DNA of 64,000 bases from Marinobacter denitrificans (lineage in GTDB: Bacteria > Pseudomonadota > Gammaproteobacteria > Pseudomonadales > Oleiphilaceae), in assembly GCF_008795955.1 (NCBI RefSeq), contig NZ_VMHN01000001.1, forward strand, positions 124,001 to 188,000. The letters run 5' to 3'. The notes under the pieces were generated by a model. It did not search any database, was not told where the DNA came from, and saw only the letters and a list, made by a program, of their open reading frames with translations. The position numbers and the translations under genes are program-made. Positions 36,987-46,287 of the stretch are shown piece after piece. Within the stretch, counting starts at the first letter, position 1, and each line of letters starts with the position of its first letter.

Positions 36987-38420
36987 TTACTGCAGGAGGG
37001 ACAGAACCTGCTGAGGCCGTGCGTTGGCCTGTGCCAGTACGGAGATACCAGCCTGCTGCAGTACCTGGGACTTGGACAGCTTCGCCGTTTCGGCAGCGAA
37101 GTCGGCGTCCAGAATACGGCTGTTGGCGGCGCTCAGGTTTTCAACTGAGGTGCTCAGGTTGGCAATGGTGGACTCGAAGCGGTTCTGAATCGCACCTAGT
37201 TCGCCCCGGAGGCTGTTTACGCTTGTCAGAGCTGAGTCCACCCGCTTGATCGACTCGTTGGCGTCGTCAACCGTAGCCACGCTTACCGTATCAATGGATC
37301 CGGCAGCTGCGATCACTTGGCCGTCGGTGAAACCAGCGTTGGCCGGCGTGTTACCACCGATGGTGATGTCTTCAAGGCCTTCGATAGTGATGTCGCCGAA
37401 ATAGTCTGTGACCTCAGCAGTGGTAAAACCTGCATCTGTACCCAGCGTTCCCGAGGCGAGTGTTCCATCAAAACCCTGACTGGCCAAGCCGATTTTTTCG
37501 CCATTAGCTGAGGAAAGAGTTATATCTCCACCGGACTCACTGACAGTCAAGCCCTCGATACCAAGAGCTTCAATGCCCGCAGCAACGTCAGCAGCACCCA
37601 GGGTTTCGCCGTCGCCAACTGCTAGCGTGAGAGTTTGAGCCGTCCCATCGCCAAGAGTAATGTCTAATGTATAATCACCACCGTCTCCAGCAGTAGATCC
37701 TGCAACTACATCTGCAAACGCAAGTGTCTGCTCGTTAGAGGCCGTTGCAGACGTAATTCCGGCAACATTCGCTGTATTAATGGCTTCAGCCAGCTCGGCC
37801 GCATCGCCTGCTGCGCCGATATCAACAGCCTCACCGTCACCCACCTTGATCGAGAGATCGCCAGCAGAAAGAGCGCCAGTAAGAGTACCGGTACCTTCAG
37901 CCAGGGATCCAATCTGGGTTCTGCGAGCTCCTTGGGTAAGGTCAATACCAATAGTCTCACCGGCGTTTGCGCCAACTTGGAAGTTCTGCTCACCGAAGCT
38001 GCCGTCGAGAACCTTCAGGCCGTTAAATGCTGTCTGGCTGGATATCCGGTCGATTTCTTCGAGACGCTGCTGGACTTCGTCATTCAGTGCCTGGCGGTCC
38101 GAAGCACTGTTGGTGGCGTTTGCAGACTGCACCGAGAGCTCGCGGATGCGCTGCAGGTTGTTGGTAATCTCGTCCAGAGCACCTTCGGCGGTTTGCGCCA
38201 GCGAGATACCGTCGTTGGCATTACGCTGTGCAACGTTCAGACCGGAAATCTGTGACTGGAATCGGGTAGAAATCGCAAGGCCAGCGGCATCGTCTTTGGC
38301 AGAGTTAATGCGCAGGCCAGAAGACAGGCGCTGCAGAGCCTGGTCGTTCATGCTCTGGGACTTGCCCAACTGATTCTGGGCGTTGAGTGACGCTACGTTG
38401 GTGTTAATACCGAGAGCCAT
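36987..38420 (-). CDS. fliC: Flagellin (first copy, sigma-28 type promoter)
   Basis: The 477-residue protein has the conserved flagellin D0/D1 ends: [18 protein letters not shown] and [23 protein letters not shown] at the N-terminus, and [19 protein letters not shown] to [17 protein letters not shown] at the C-terminus. The middle (about residues 175-385) is a variable surface domain rich in Gly, Asp, Ala and Thr. It forms the filament after export by the flagellar type III system. The start has AAGGAGAAG upstream. A sigma-28-type promoter lies about 90 bases upstream. A divergent second flagellin gene shares the ends but has a different middle. Confidence 0.96.
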   Translation of the reverse strand: MALGINTNVASLNAQNQLGKSQSMNDQALQRLSSGLRINSAKDDAAGLAISTRFQSQISGLNVAQRNANDGISLAQTAEGALDEITNNLQRIRELSVQSANATNSASDRQALNDEVQQRLEEIDRISSQTAFNGLKVLDGSFGEQNFQVGANAGETIGIDLTQGARRTQIGSLAEGTGTLTGALSAGDLSIKVGDGEAVDIGAAGDAAELAEAINTANVAGITSATASNEQTLAFADVVAGSTAGDGGDYTLDITLGDGTAQTLTLAVGDGETLGAADVAAGIEALGIEGLTVSESGGDITLSSANGEKIGLASQGFDGTLASGTLGTDAGFTTAEVTDYFGDITIEGLEDITIGGNTPANAGFTDGQVIAAAGSIDTVSVATVDDANESIKRVDSALTSVNSLRGELGAIQNRFESTIANLSTSVENLSAANSRILDADFAAETAKLSKSQVLQQAGISVLAQANARPQQVLSLLQ

Positions 38421-38508
38421 ATTGCTTCTCCTTCGACATGTTGTCGTTATTTCATGGAAAAGGTGTGACGCCCGTTTTCAGTTTGGGAGCGCCTCCCTGT
38501 TGCAATGC

Positions 38509-38535
38509 TTAACGGCGCCCCTTTCGCATCCTTTA
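38509..38535 (-). promoter_or_regulatory. Sigma-28-type promoter of fliC
   Basis: On the minus strand TAAAGGAT (38528-38535), 11 bases, then GCCGTTAA (38509-38516). Against the consensus TAAAGTTT-N11-GCCGATAA the -10 has one change and the -35 two. It lies about 90 bases upstream of the ATG. Confidence 0.82.
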
Positions 38536-38687
38536 GGAAAATATAGCCGGAATTTGTAAAGGAATGTAAAAGCGGCAACTGGTTTCCGATTTTGGTTGCC
38601 AGATAACCACCGGCTTCGTGCTTCGCTCTCCTCAGACTTTTCTATAAACCAATTAGAATCAGACGCTTATCTGACTAAAAAAGAAAC

Positions 38688-38703
38688 TGGCATGGCGTTC
38701 GCT
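38688..38703 (+). promoter_or_regulatory. Sigma-54-like promoter of the second flagellin gene
   Basis: TGGCATGGCGTTCGCT fits the sigma-54 consensus TGGCAYRNNNNTTGCW with one mismatch (TCGCT for TTGCW). The key GG and GC are kept at the right spacing. It lies 100 bases upstream of the ATG at 38804. No enhancer site for a FleQ/FlrC-type activator was identified. Confidence 0.6.
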
Positions 38704-38803
38704 TAACCCTCTGCAAAACGGCAATTTAACGTATTTCCGCCGGCAAGGTGTCCAGTTTCATCGGGCACCGGGTTACCGGCATCTCTGAGCAGGGAGAAAA
38801 GAT

Positions 38804-40327
38804 ATGCCTCAGGTCATTAACACCAATATTGCTTCGCTGAACGCGCAAAGAAATCTGAACACTTCTCAGGGCCAGGCCAACCAGGCTCTCGAGAGGCTGT
38901 CATCCGGTCTGAGAATTAACTCTGCCAAAGACGATGCCGCAGGCCTGGCCATCTCTACCCGGTTTGAAGCACAGATCAGCGGCCTCAACATGGCCCAGCG
39001 AAATGCCAACGACGGCATCTCGCTCGCCCAAACCGCCGAAGGTGCCCTGGATGAAGTAACCAACAACCTGCAGCGCATCCGCGAGCTGGCGGTACAATCT
39101 GCAAACGCAACAAACAGCACATCGGACCGCCAGGCACTGAACCAGGAAGTGCAACAGCGAATCGCAGAAATAAACCGAATTGCCAGCCAGACCAGCTTTA
39201 ATGGCCTGAAAGTGCTTGATGGTACTTTCGGCGAGCAAACCTTCCAGGTGGGCGCAAACGCGGGCGAAACCATCGGCGTTAGCGGGCTGGATTCCAGGGG
39301 GTCCCAGATTGGCTCGGTAATAGAGAGTACCTCAGGCATCTCAGATATTACTGCCGGGTACGAAGCGGTCGATACAAGCTCAACAGCCCTCCAGTCGACT
39401 CTCACGTTTCCGATTACAACGTCTGGCACAGATGACACCGTGACCATCAACGGTTCAGCGATTACCTTACCAGCCGGTACGTACAGCACAGCCGCAGATC
39501 TGGCTGATGCCATTCAAAGTGAGATTACTACTGCTGTTGATGGCGGCGACACGAACCTGACAGGCGTTTCGGTGAGCGCGAACGATGCCGGCGAGCTCGT
39601 CTTTACTAACACCAGAAACGAAGCGTTTGATGCAGTATTCAACATTGAAGACGACACTGCGCCGGCAACCTACGCGGAAACCGTCAACGTAGCCATAGCG
39701 GACACCCCTATAACTCTGGAAGAGTATTTCGAGTCGGGCGAAACTGTCACTTTCGATGTGGACATCAATGGCCTGGCGTTTTCAATCGTTGATGCAACAT
39801 CATTGAATGACGTTGTCTCCCAGGTCAATGCCCGAACCGTGGATACAGGCATCCGTGCCAACCTCAATTCAGACAATGACGAAATCATCTTCTCCTCTCA
39901 GTTTGGTGAACCCTTCGAAATATCACTGACCAGCCCTGACCTGCTGGCAGACGATGGTGTCACACCACGCATTGACGAAACCTATACCGCCACCATTGCC
40001 GACAACACAGTAGCCGTCAATGATCTGGCTATCGATACACGCGAGGGCGCCGAGCAGGCCCTGGTCGCTGTTGACTACGCCTTCGACAAAATTAACGGCT
40101 TCCGTGCCGAACTCGGTGCCGTACAAAACCGCTTCGAGTCTACTATTGCCAACCTGGCGACCACCTCGGAGAACCTGTCTGCGTCCAACAGCCGCATCCG
40201 CGACGCAGACTTCGCCGCCGAATCCGCCGAACTGGCCCGCACCCAGGTGCTCCAGCAGGCCGGCCTTTCAGTACTGGCCCAGGCAAACGCAAGGCCACAG
40301 CAGGTGCTACAGCTGCTGCAAGGCTAA
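38804..40327 (+). CDS. Flagellin (second copy, divergent)
   Basis: The 507-residue protein begins [21 protein letters not shown] and contains [23 protein letters not shown], the flagellin D0/D1 core, and ends with [20 protein letters not shown] and QVLQLLQG. The middle, about residues 170-420, differs from the fliC product and is rich in Thr, Asp and Val. Ribosome site GGGAGAAAAGAT precedes the ATG. It is a separate unit: a sigma-54-like promoter lies upstream and an intrinsic terminator follows. Two flagellins of different promoter class suggest an ordered or condition-dependent filament make-up (inference). Confidence 0.96.
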   Translation: MPQVINTNIASLNAQRNLNTSQGQANQALERLSSGLRINSAKDDAAGLAISTRFEAQISGLNMAQRNANDGISLAQTAEGALDEVTNNLQRIRELAVQSANATNSTSDRQALNQEVQQRIAEINRIASQTSFNGLKVLDGTFGEQTFQVGANAGETIGVSGLDSRGSQIGSVIESTSGISDITAGYEAVDTSSTALQSTLTFPITTSGTDDTVTINGSAITLPAGTYSTAADLADAIQSEITTAVDGGDTNLTGVSVSANDAGELVFTNTRNEAFDAVFNIEDDTAPATYAETVNVAIADTPITLEEYFESGETVTFDVDINGLAFSIVDATSLNDVVSQVNARTVDTGIRANLNSDNDEIIFSSQFGEPFEISLTSPDLLADDGVTPRIDETYTATIADNTVAVNDLAIDTREGAEQALVAVDYAFDKINGFRAELGAVQNRFESTIANLATTSENLSASNSRIRDADFAAESAELARTQVLQQAGLSVLAQANARPQQVLQLLQG

Positions 40328-40351
40328 TCGCCAACATCAGCAAACCACCAC

Positions 40352-40384
40352 AACAGCCGGGCCCAAGCCCGGCTGTTTTATTTT
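40352..40384 (+). terminator. Rho-independent terminator of the second flagellin gene
   Basis: An 11-bp stem (AACAGCCGGGC with GCCCGGCTGTT) closes on a CCAA loop and is followed by a T-rich tail. It starts 25 bases after the flagellin stop. Confidence 0.92.
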
Positions 40385-40420
40385 GGGGTCTGACCACAAC
40401 GTATGTGCCATGGTCCGATC

Positions 40421-40513
40421 GGCCCGGGGGTGGGGGTTCCTTTTCTGTCAGAAAAAGGTGTCTGAGCGAAGCGAGTTCTTTTTCCAAAGAAAAGGAACCC
40501 CCACCGCCGGGCC
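40421..40513. repeat. Family II palindrome, copy c
   Basis: A 26-bp stem with one mismatch (40421-40446 with 40488-40513) encloses the family core with GAGCGAAGCGAG. The mismatch falls at the same stem position as in copy b. Other arm differences from copies a and b are matched on the opposite arm. Confidence 0.92.
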
Positions 40514-40635
40514 AGCCCCCAAAGCCCCGAAACTGGCACACCTTTCGCAGTATCTCCTTCAAAGCACTGCAAAACGTCAAAAAACTGCAGACCATTGCCG
40601 CTCGGTTGCCGCGGCGGGGTTTTACGAGGTGTCCC

Positions 40636-42633
40636 ATGCAAGCACAGCACAACGTTCACGCTACCGAAGCACAAAAGGCTCATATCGCACGGCTTCTGCT
40701 ACAGGCGAATCTGGCCTATGGCGAATCCAATAGCCCCGTGTCACTGGTACAGCGGGTCAAGGCGCGGTACGAGTGCCGCGGATACCTGAACGAAGTGCTG
40801 GCGCAAGAACCCGGCAATGCAGGGGCTCTCGGCTTGCTGGGACGGGTAGAAATGGACGAAGGGGCGCTGGAGAAAGCACACACCCTGTTCACAGACAGCC
40901 TCAGCCAGGATCCTGCCCAACCCCAGCAGTTTACTAACCTGGGCTACTGGGCCATCAAGTCAGAACGCCCGGCCCTGGCGGAGCAGTACTTCATCCAGGC
41001 CCTCGAGATGGACCGGCAATCCGCCGCCGCTTTCTGCGGGGTGGCCCACGCCAAGCGCCTTCAGGGCCAGTTCGACGTGGCCTACTTGCATTACCGCAAA
41101 TTGCTGGAAATGGGTCTGGAATGGCCCTCCATCTACAGCGGCATGCTCACCTGCGCCGAGAATCTGGATGTTCAGAATGCGGATGCCAGGCTGGCCCGGG
41201 ACGCCATCCTGCTGTTACGCCATGATGGCCTGCCACACCAGGAAATCGGTCGTTTCGTAGCGGCCATCATCCGCCAGCAGTATGACCTGGAAAACCCGAA
41301 CGCCCAGGTGGCCCTGGATGCCGCCAGTGAAGACGAGTTGCTGATCCTGGCCCTGGAAAAAACCCTGATGCCGGACCCGGCAGTGGAAGAACTGGTTACT
41401 CTGCTGCGCCGGGCCATTGTTGCTGAGGTGGCACAGACGGTTGAACTGAGGGACGAATTGCAGCCATTGGCGTTGGCCCTTGCGGTCTATGCCGACCGCA
41501 CCGGCTACGCGCTGACAGCCGAAGACGATGAAGAACGCCTGATCTCTGCCATTAATGAAAGCATTTGTGCGCAACTGGCCATGGGCGAGGAACAGGACGG
41601 GATGATCGGCTCCCTAATTCTCAGTGCCATGTATGGCGCGATGTTCCACCAGAGGTTTGCGGTGCAGCTTGGCCGCTGGAACCTGGTGGACTGGCCTGTC
41701 GCACTCCAGCCGGTGATGGCGACGAGCTATTACAATCGCACCACCGAAGAAGCCATCAAACAGAATTTTGACGAAAAAGCAGAAGAACTCTGCCTGGAAA
41801 AAACCGACGTACCTCAGGCCTGGCCGAGCTGGTCAAAGCTCGCCTACCGTAACGAGTCCAGCCTCAAAGCGATGATGGCTACGGAACTTGGTATGAACAC
41901 CCAACAACTGCCAGCCACCCTGCGCATCATGGTCTGCGGCGCCCAGTCCGGCCAACGCGCCATGGAACTGGCTCACTACCTGAAAGATGTAGAAGTAATC
42001 GCGGTAGACGAGTCCCTCGCCAACATAGCCAAAGCGACCCGACTGGCCGGTGAAATGGGTATCAGCAACATCGTCTTCTGGCCCTGGTCCATTGCTCAAC
42101 GGTTTGTGGCTGATAATCACAAAGTGCATTGGATCGAAGTCGGCCGCCTGCCCTCGAAAGAAATGACCGACGTATCCCTGGCAGCCCTGGTCAGCTCTGG
42201 TACTGGCAATGGCGCGGTGGTGCATATGCATACCGCCGTCAACGAACAAACCGACGGCGACCAGCAGATCCGCCGGCTGATCGCCCAGCATAATCTCAAA
42301 CCCACCCGCACCGCCCTGCGCCAGCTGCGTAAAATGGTCCTGACCAACAGGCAGGACCCGATGTGGCAAGCGCTGGTCGCAGAAACCGACTTCTACGGCC
42401 TGGGTGGTTGCCGGGACCGCTGGTTCCGCCAGCAAGACACTGCGCAGTTAAAGGAATTGATGGCACTGGTTAGTAACGAGGTGGACTGGAAGCTGGTAAA
42501 AGCGCGGGATACCGACGGCCACAGTCTGGCCACCAAACCGGTACAGAAGCAGATTCAGGCCGAAGCGCTGGGGAGTGAGGTGCAGAGTTTGATGGGGCAA
42601 GGGCTGAGTGTTTACTTTCAGCGGCGGCGGTGA
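40636..42633 (+). CDS. TPR-repeat protein with SAM-methyltransferase-like C-terminal fold
   Basis: I take the ATG at 40636, preceded by CGAGGTGTCCC; the frame upstream runs into a repeat. The 665-residue protein has TPR-like helices at about residues 45-190 (NEVLAQEPGNAGALGLLGRVEMDEGALEKAHTLF and following). Residues of about 430-540 have a Rossmann methyltransferase pattern: a glycine loop VCGAQSGQ (433-440) in place of the usual GxGxG, the acidic VIAVDES, and NIVFWPWSI. Catalytic ability is uncertain. Its place just after a flagellin gene suggests filament or flagellin modification (inference from position only). A REP-like palindrome follows the stop. Confidence 0.7.
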   Translation: MQAQHNVHATEAQKAHIARLLLQANLAYGESNSPVSLVQRVKARYECRGYLNEVLAQEPGNAGALGLLGRVEMDEGALEKAHTLFTDSLSQDPAQPQQFTNLGYWAIKSERPALAEQYFIQALEMDRQSAAAFCGVAHAKRLQGQFDVAYLHYRKLLEMGLEWPSIYSGMLTCAENLDVQNADARLARDAILLLRHDGLPHQEIGRFVAAIIRQQYDLENPNAQVALDAASEDELLILALEKTLMPDPAVEELVTLLRRAIVAEVAQTVELRDELQPLALALAVYADRTGYALTAEDDEERLISAINESICAQLAMGEEQDGMIGSLILSAMYGAMFHQRFAVQLGRWNLVDWPVALQPVMATSYYNRTTEEAIKQNFDEKAEELCLEKTDVPQAWPSWSKLAYRNESSLKAMMATELGMNTQQLPATLRIMVCGAQSGQRAMELAHYLKDVEVIAVDESLANIAKATRLAGEMGISNIVFWPWSIAQRFVADNHKVHWIEVGRLPSKEMTDVSLAALVSSGTGNGAVVHMHTAVNEQTDGDQQIRRLIAQHNLKPTRTALRQLRKMVLTNRQDPMWQALVAETDFYGLGGCRDRWFRQQDTAQLKELMALVSNEVDWKLVKARDTDGHSLATKPVQKQIQAEALGSEVQSLMGQGLSVYFQRRR

Positions 42634-42653
42634 GCTCCTTATAGGGCCTGGGT

Positions 42654-42685
42654 GTCGGATTAGGCCCAAAGGGCTGTAATCCGAC
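42654..42685. repeat. REP-like palindrome, family III copy b
   Basis: GTCGGATTA (42654-42662) is mirrored by TAATCCGAC (42677-42685). An inner GGCCC/GGGCT pairing extends the stem. It lies 20 bases after the TPR/SAM gene and just before the sbcB stop. Confidence 0.85.
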
Positions 42686-42699
42686 AACCCACTTCCACG

Positions 42700-44145
42700 C
42701 TAAACGTACGGAATCAAAGACTCCCCATACAAATGCAACTCCTCCAGCACATGCCGCTTCTCTGGCGTCAGTTCCGGATCGGCCGCAAGCCGCTGTAATT
42801 CGTTGGCATAAGCCTCCAGTGACCGCCACCCCTTTTTCGGGCTCATCAGGCGCTGGCCGCGGAATGTTTCCCAGCGTTCCATTTCTTCGCCGATCAGGGA
42901 GTTGGGGTAATTTCGCGCACGATAGCGAAACAGCAGCTCGTCCAGGCGTTTGTCTTCAAACTGTATCTCCTGCTCCCCCAGTGTCTCCACCGGTTGCTGC
43001 AGCAACCAGTTCAATTTCTCCCTGTCGGTCTTGCTGATAAATCCTCCCGCATAGAGCTGTTCGTCTGGGTCAGTGAGATCGCCTTCGTGGGCTTGGTCGA
43101 AAGCCTGGGCAATTCTTGCCGGTAGATCCGGGGCTTTGCGGAGGATGGCCAGGTGCTCACGCAGTTTGTCACCGTTCAGCTGCAGTGCCGCCAGCTGCTC
43201 TTCGGATAGCGACTTCAGCATGGTGGCGGGGGCCAGCACGGGGCACTTGTTCAGTTGCACGCCTTTGAGCGGAAACCGGCTTAACCCCTCCCCCAGGTCC
43301 GCCTGGGAAGTAAACACCCGCTCACGGATCTGTTCAGGTGTGGCATGGATCAGCTCGCTGGGGTCTTCCCGCAGGTCGTAGACAATCACCAGGTTCTTGT
43401 TGGTGGGGTGCTCTGCCACGGGCGCCACCATGGCACAACAGCCCCGAGAGGCCGGGTACTTGGCGGATATGTGGAACACCGGCTTCATACTGGCGGTATC
43501 AAGCATGGCGCGGGCGGAGTGTTTGTCTTTGTTCTGCAGCACAAAGTCAAACAGCTTGGGCTGCTTTTCCTTGATCAGCTTTGCCACAGCAATAGTGGCT
43601 TCCACATCCGACATGGCATCGTGGGCCGCTTCGTGGGCGATACCGTTAGCCGCCGTCAGTTCTTCCAGCCGGAAGCTGGGGCTGCCGTCCTCCTTCTTCG
43701 GCCAGTTGATGCCTTCGGGCCGGAGGGCGTAGGTCAACCGTACCATGTCGATGATATCCCAGCGAGAATTGCCGTTCTGCCATTCCCGGGCGTAGGGGTC
43801 ACGAAGGTTGCGGTAAAGGGTATGGCGGGTGACTTCGTCGTCGAAACGCAGGCTGTTGTAGCCCACGGCGCAGGTGCCTGGCTGGCTGAAGGCTTCGTTG
43901 ATCTGTGCGATGAACTCTGCCTCGGGAAAGCCGTCTTCCAGAGCCTTTTGCGGCGTGATGCCCGTAATCAGGCAGGCTTCGGGCGATGGCAGATAATCGT
44001 CCGCCGGCGCGCAGTAGATAACCAGGGGGTCTTCAATGATATTCAAGTCCGCATCTGTGCGCACGCCGGCAAACTGGGAGGGTCGATCATGGATGGGGTC
44101 GACCCCGAAGGTTTCGTAGTCATGCCAGTAGAAAGAGCGGATCAC
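42700..44145 (-). CDS. sbcB: Exodeoxyribonuclease I
   Basis: The 481-residue protein is a DEDDh exonuclease: Asp and Glu of FYWHDYETFG near residues 9-11, the middle GYNSLRFDDEVTRHTLYRN with an Asp, and AHDAMSDVEATIAVAKLI with the His and last Asp. The C-terminal SH3-like and helical domains are present at full length. It degrades single-stranded DNA 3' to 5' and acts in recombination and mismatch repair. In Pseudomonas, sbcB is next to mvaT; here three genes lie between. Confidence 0.97.
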   Translation of the reverse strand: MIRSFYWHDYETFGVDPIHDRPSQFAGVRTDADLNIIEDPLVIYCAPADDYLPSPEACLITGITPQKALEDGFPEAEFIAQINEAFSQPGTCAVGYNSLRFDDEVTRHTLYRNLRDPYAREWQNGNSRWDIIDMVRLTYALRPEGINWPKKEDGSPSFRLEELTAANGIAHEAAHDAMSDVEATIAVAKLIKEKQPKLFDFVLQNKDKHSARAMLDTASMKPVFHISAKYPASRGCCAMVAPVAEHPTNKNLVIVYDLREDPSELIHATPEQIRERVFTSQADLGEGLSRFPLKGVQLNKCPVLAPATMLKSLSEEQLAALQLNGDKLREHLAILRKAPDLPARIAQAFDQAHEGDLTDPDEQLYAGGFISKTDREKLNWLLQQPVETLGEQEIQFEDKRLDELLFRYRARNYPNSLIGEEMERWETFRGQRLMSPKKGWRSLEAYANELQRLAADPELTPEKRHVLEELHLYGESLIPYV

Positions 44146-44193
44146 CGAAAGAACTCCTGCATTGCTTGAATGAGCGAATGCAGGGTAGTGTAA

Positions 44194-45060
44194 TCAAAAC
44201 ATACCGGTACCGCGATCCACATAATGCGTTCGCTCCCGCTGAACGCCATTCCGCAGCGTATCCATATTCAGCGTCATACTGGTCGGCAAGTTAAGGAAGA
44301 CCCCTTGCGGACCCTGTATCACGTTGCTGCCGTCCAGGTCTTGCCAGTCCACAGACTCACTCTGGAATGCCAGGAACAGATCCTTGGTGAAACCAACGGT
44401 GCCGTCCCCATTGTCGACGCCTACATCCATGGAAAGCAGGTTTGTCAGCTGCACGCATTCGCTGCAGTTTCCATCCTCTCCCGCCAGGCCGATCTGGGTG
44501 GCGCGGTGGTTGGTGGCAACTCCGTCAGCGTCAAACAGAGCCGCATCCAAGGTATTGCCACTGCCATCATCAATCTTCAGGCCAAGATTGCCGCTAAAAC
44601 TGGCAATTTCACCGGACAGCGTGCCCCGCGCCTGGTTCAGGCCAAAGCGAAAACCGGACAGCTTGCCATCCCGTTCGGCCAGTTCCAGATAGGGTTGGAT
44701 GCCCTCAAACGGCACTACTTCGTCCACATTGTAGGTGTTGCCGTCTAACTGAACGCGGTCCTGTTCCCCCTCACGCACATAATGACCGAGGGCGAAATTC
44801 TTGATATCAAGGTCTGCACCGGTATCATCTCCGCCCATAATCACATGGTCGGCATTCAGCCGCTTCTCGGAATCAATGCCCAGTGTCACACGGGTAAACT
44901 GGTGGTTAGCTCCGGCCACATTGTCTACCGTCATCATTGCCTGCCCTTGCACCTGGCTCATTTCCCTATCGGAAATGGGCTCCAGCTCTGCCAGGGCAAC
45001 AGGCGAAATACCCAGGCAGATGGTGAGAGGGACAGCATACCAATAAGCATCCTGTCTCAT
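44194..45060 (-). CDS. Secreted DUF6160-like protein
   Basis: The 288-residue protein has a signal peptide ending near residue 24 (SPVALAE) followed by the short motif LEPISDREMSQVQGQA, which is characteristic of a family of secreted Pseudomonas-type proteins often annotated as DUF6160. The rest is beta-rich with many Gly, Asp and Asn residues and one Cys pair (CSEC). The function is unknown. Outer-membrane or extracellular location is likely. It is divergent from the receiver-CheC gene. Confidence 0.7.
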   Translation of the reverse strand: MRQDAYWYAVPLTICLGISPVALAELEPISDREMSQVQGQAMMTVDNVAGANHQFTRVTLGIDSEKRLNADHVIMGGDDTGADLDIKNFALGHYVREGEQDRVQLDGNTYNVDEVVPFEGIQPYLELAERDGKLSGFRFGLNQARGTLSGEIASFSGNLGLKIDDGSGNTLDAALFDADGVATNHRATQIGLAGEDGNCSECVQLTNLLSMDVGVDNGDGTVGFTKDLFLAFQSESVDWQDLDGSNVIQGPQGVFLNLPTSMTLNMDTLRNGVQRERTHYVDRGTGMF

Positions 45061-45259
45061 AGTGTTGTGTCTCTGTTTGTTAGTAGGCCTTGCCGTCCGA
45101 CGCCTGACCTTGCGGCATACAGTTATTATTTTTGTTACTGCTTGTTACCGCAGAGACACTATATCCCAGGCGCCCGGACCAATAGAGTGAGTCAGTTCAC
45201 AGGGCATAGAATTCAGGGGCGCCACTGCTATACTGACGAAAATAACAATCGGAGCCCCC

Positions 45260-46285
45260 ATGACCACCCGCGTTCTCATATGCGACGACTCTTCCCTCGC
45301 ACGCAAACAGATGGCCCGCACCCTGCCCGCCAACTGGAACGCCGACGTCACCTTCGCCGTTGATGGCCGCGATGCATTGGAAAAGCTCCGCGCAAGTGCC
45401 GGTGAGCTGATGTTCCTGGACCTCAACATGCCGGAAATGGACGGCTACCAGGTTCTGGAAACGGTGCTGAAGGAAGATCTACCGGTGCTGACGATTGTGG
45501 TCTCTGGAGACATCCAGCCCGAGGCAAGGGCCCGCGTGCGCAAGCTGGGCGCTATCGACTTCATTAAAAAGCCCACCGATTCCGGCCTGGTTGTCAAACT
45601 GCTGCAGGACTATGGTTTTCTTCGTCCGGAGGACCTCGCGCCGGTTACTGAACAGCCGGCCCAGCAGAAAGCCGAACCCGCTGCCGATGACGCCACCATC
45701 AGCCTGAACGAGTACCTGCAGGAAATCTCCAACGTGGCCATGGGCCGCTCGTCCGATCTGCTGGCAAGACTGCTCAGAGTCTTCGTTAAACAGCCGATCC
45801 CCCGGGTGGAAATGATTGCGCGATCAGAACTGAGCATGGCCATCTCCGCCGCAGAGGAGGACAGCTGTTATTCCGCCGTCTGCCAGGGCTTCACCGGCGC
45901 CGGAATCGCCGGCGAGGCTCTGCTGCTGTTTTCTGACGCCAGCTTCAACGACATGGCTGAACTGCTCCACTACGAAGAAATGGACCCCGACACCATCCAG
46001 GTAGAGGTGTTGATGGACATGTCCAGTATCCTGTTCGGCGCCTTTCTCAAAGGCATCGGCGACCAGCTGGACCTGAAACTCGGCCTGGGCCATCCCACGG
46101 TTCTGGGCCAGCACCGGCAGATCGGAGACCTGCTGGAGCACCACAGCACGCGGCAGGAAAAGCTGCTGTGCATTGAAATCAGCTACGAGCTGGAAGACAG
46201 GGACATCAGTTGCGACATGCTGGTACTGCTGACCGAAGATTCAGTACCCTTCCTTGAACAACGGCTGCAGTATCTGGTGGATTAA
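45260..46285 (+). CDS. Receiver domain fused to CheC/CheX-like domain
   Basis: The 341-residue protein starts with a receiver domain (ICDDSS near residues 7-12, Asp54 in FLDLNMPEMDG, Ser in VVSGD, Lys in IKKP). After a Pro/Ala linker, residues of about 150-341 resemble the CheC/CheX phosphatase fold (ISAAEEDSCYSAVCQGFTGAGIAGEALLLFSD, EVLMDMSSILFGAFLKGIGDQL). CheC-type proteins dephosphorylate CheY. The fusion could sense its own or a partner's phosphorylation. The diguanylate cyclase gene starts three bases after the stop, so the two form one unit. Confidence 0.88.
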   Translation: MTTRVLICDDSSLARKQMARTLPANWNADVTFAVDGRDALEKLRASAGELMFLDLNMPEMDGYQVLETVLKEDLPVLTIVVSGDIQPEARARVRKLGAIDFIKKPTDSGLVVKLLQDYGFLRPEDLAPVTEQPAQQKAEPAADDATISLNEYLQEISNVAMGRSSDLLARLLRVFVKQPIPRVEMIARSELSMAISAAEEDSCYSAVCQGFTGAGIAGEALLLFSDASFNDMAELLHYEEMDPDTIQVEVLMDMSSILFGAFLKGIGDQLDLKLGLGHPTVLGQHRQIGDLLEHHSTRQEKLLCIEISYELEDRDISCDMLVLLTEDSVPFLEQRLQYLVD

Positions 46286-46287
46286 TC

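Larger units (their letters stand above)
38421..38803. other. 383-base divergent promoter region between two flagellin genes
   Basis: No protein gene is present. On the minus strand it holds a sigma-28-type promoter for fliC (38509-38535). On the plus strand it holds a sigma-54-like promoter (38688-38703) for the second flagellin gene. Nothing else was recognised. Confidence 0.75.
40328..40635. other. 308-base gap with terminator and family II repeat
   Basis: The gap holds the flagellin terminator (40352-40384), then family II copy c (40421-40513), then about 120 bases leading to the TPR/SAM gene. A longer open frame entering from 40405 is created by the repeat and is not regarded as coding. 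Confidence 0.75.

Noticed and set aside
40405..40635. An upstream extension of the TPR/SAM gene through the family II repeat
   Set aside because: The added peptide is made by the repeat itself, which gives similar peptides near 26.9 kb; the ATG at 40636 has its own ribosome site.
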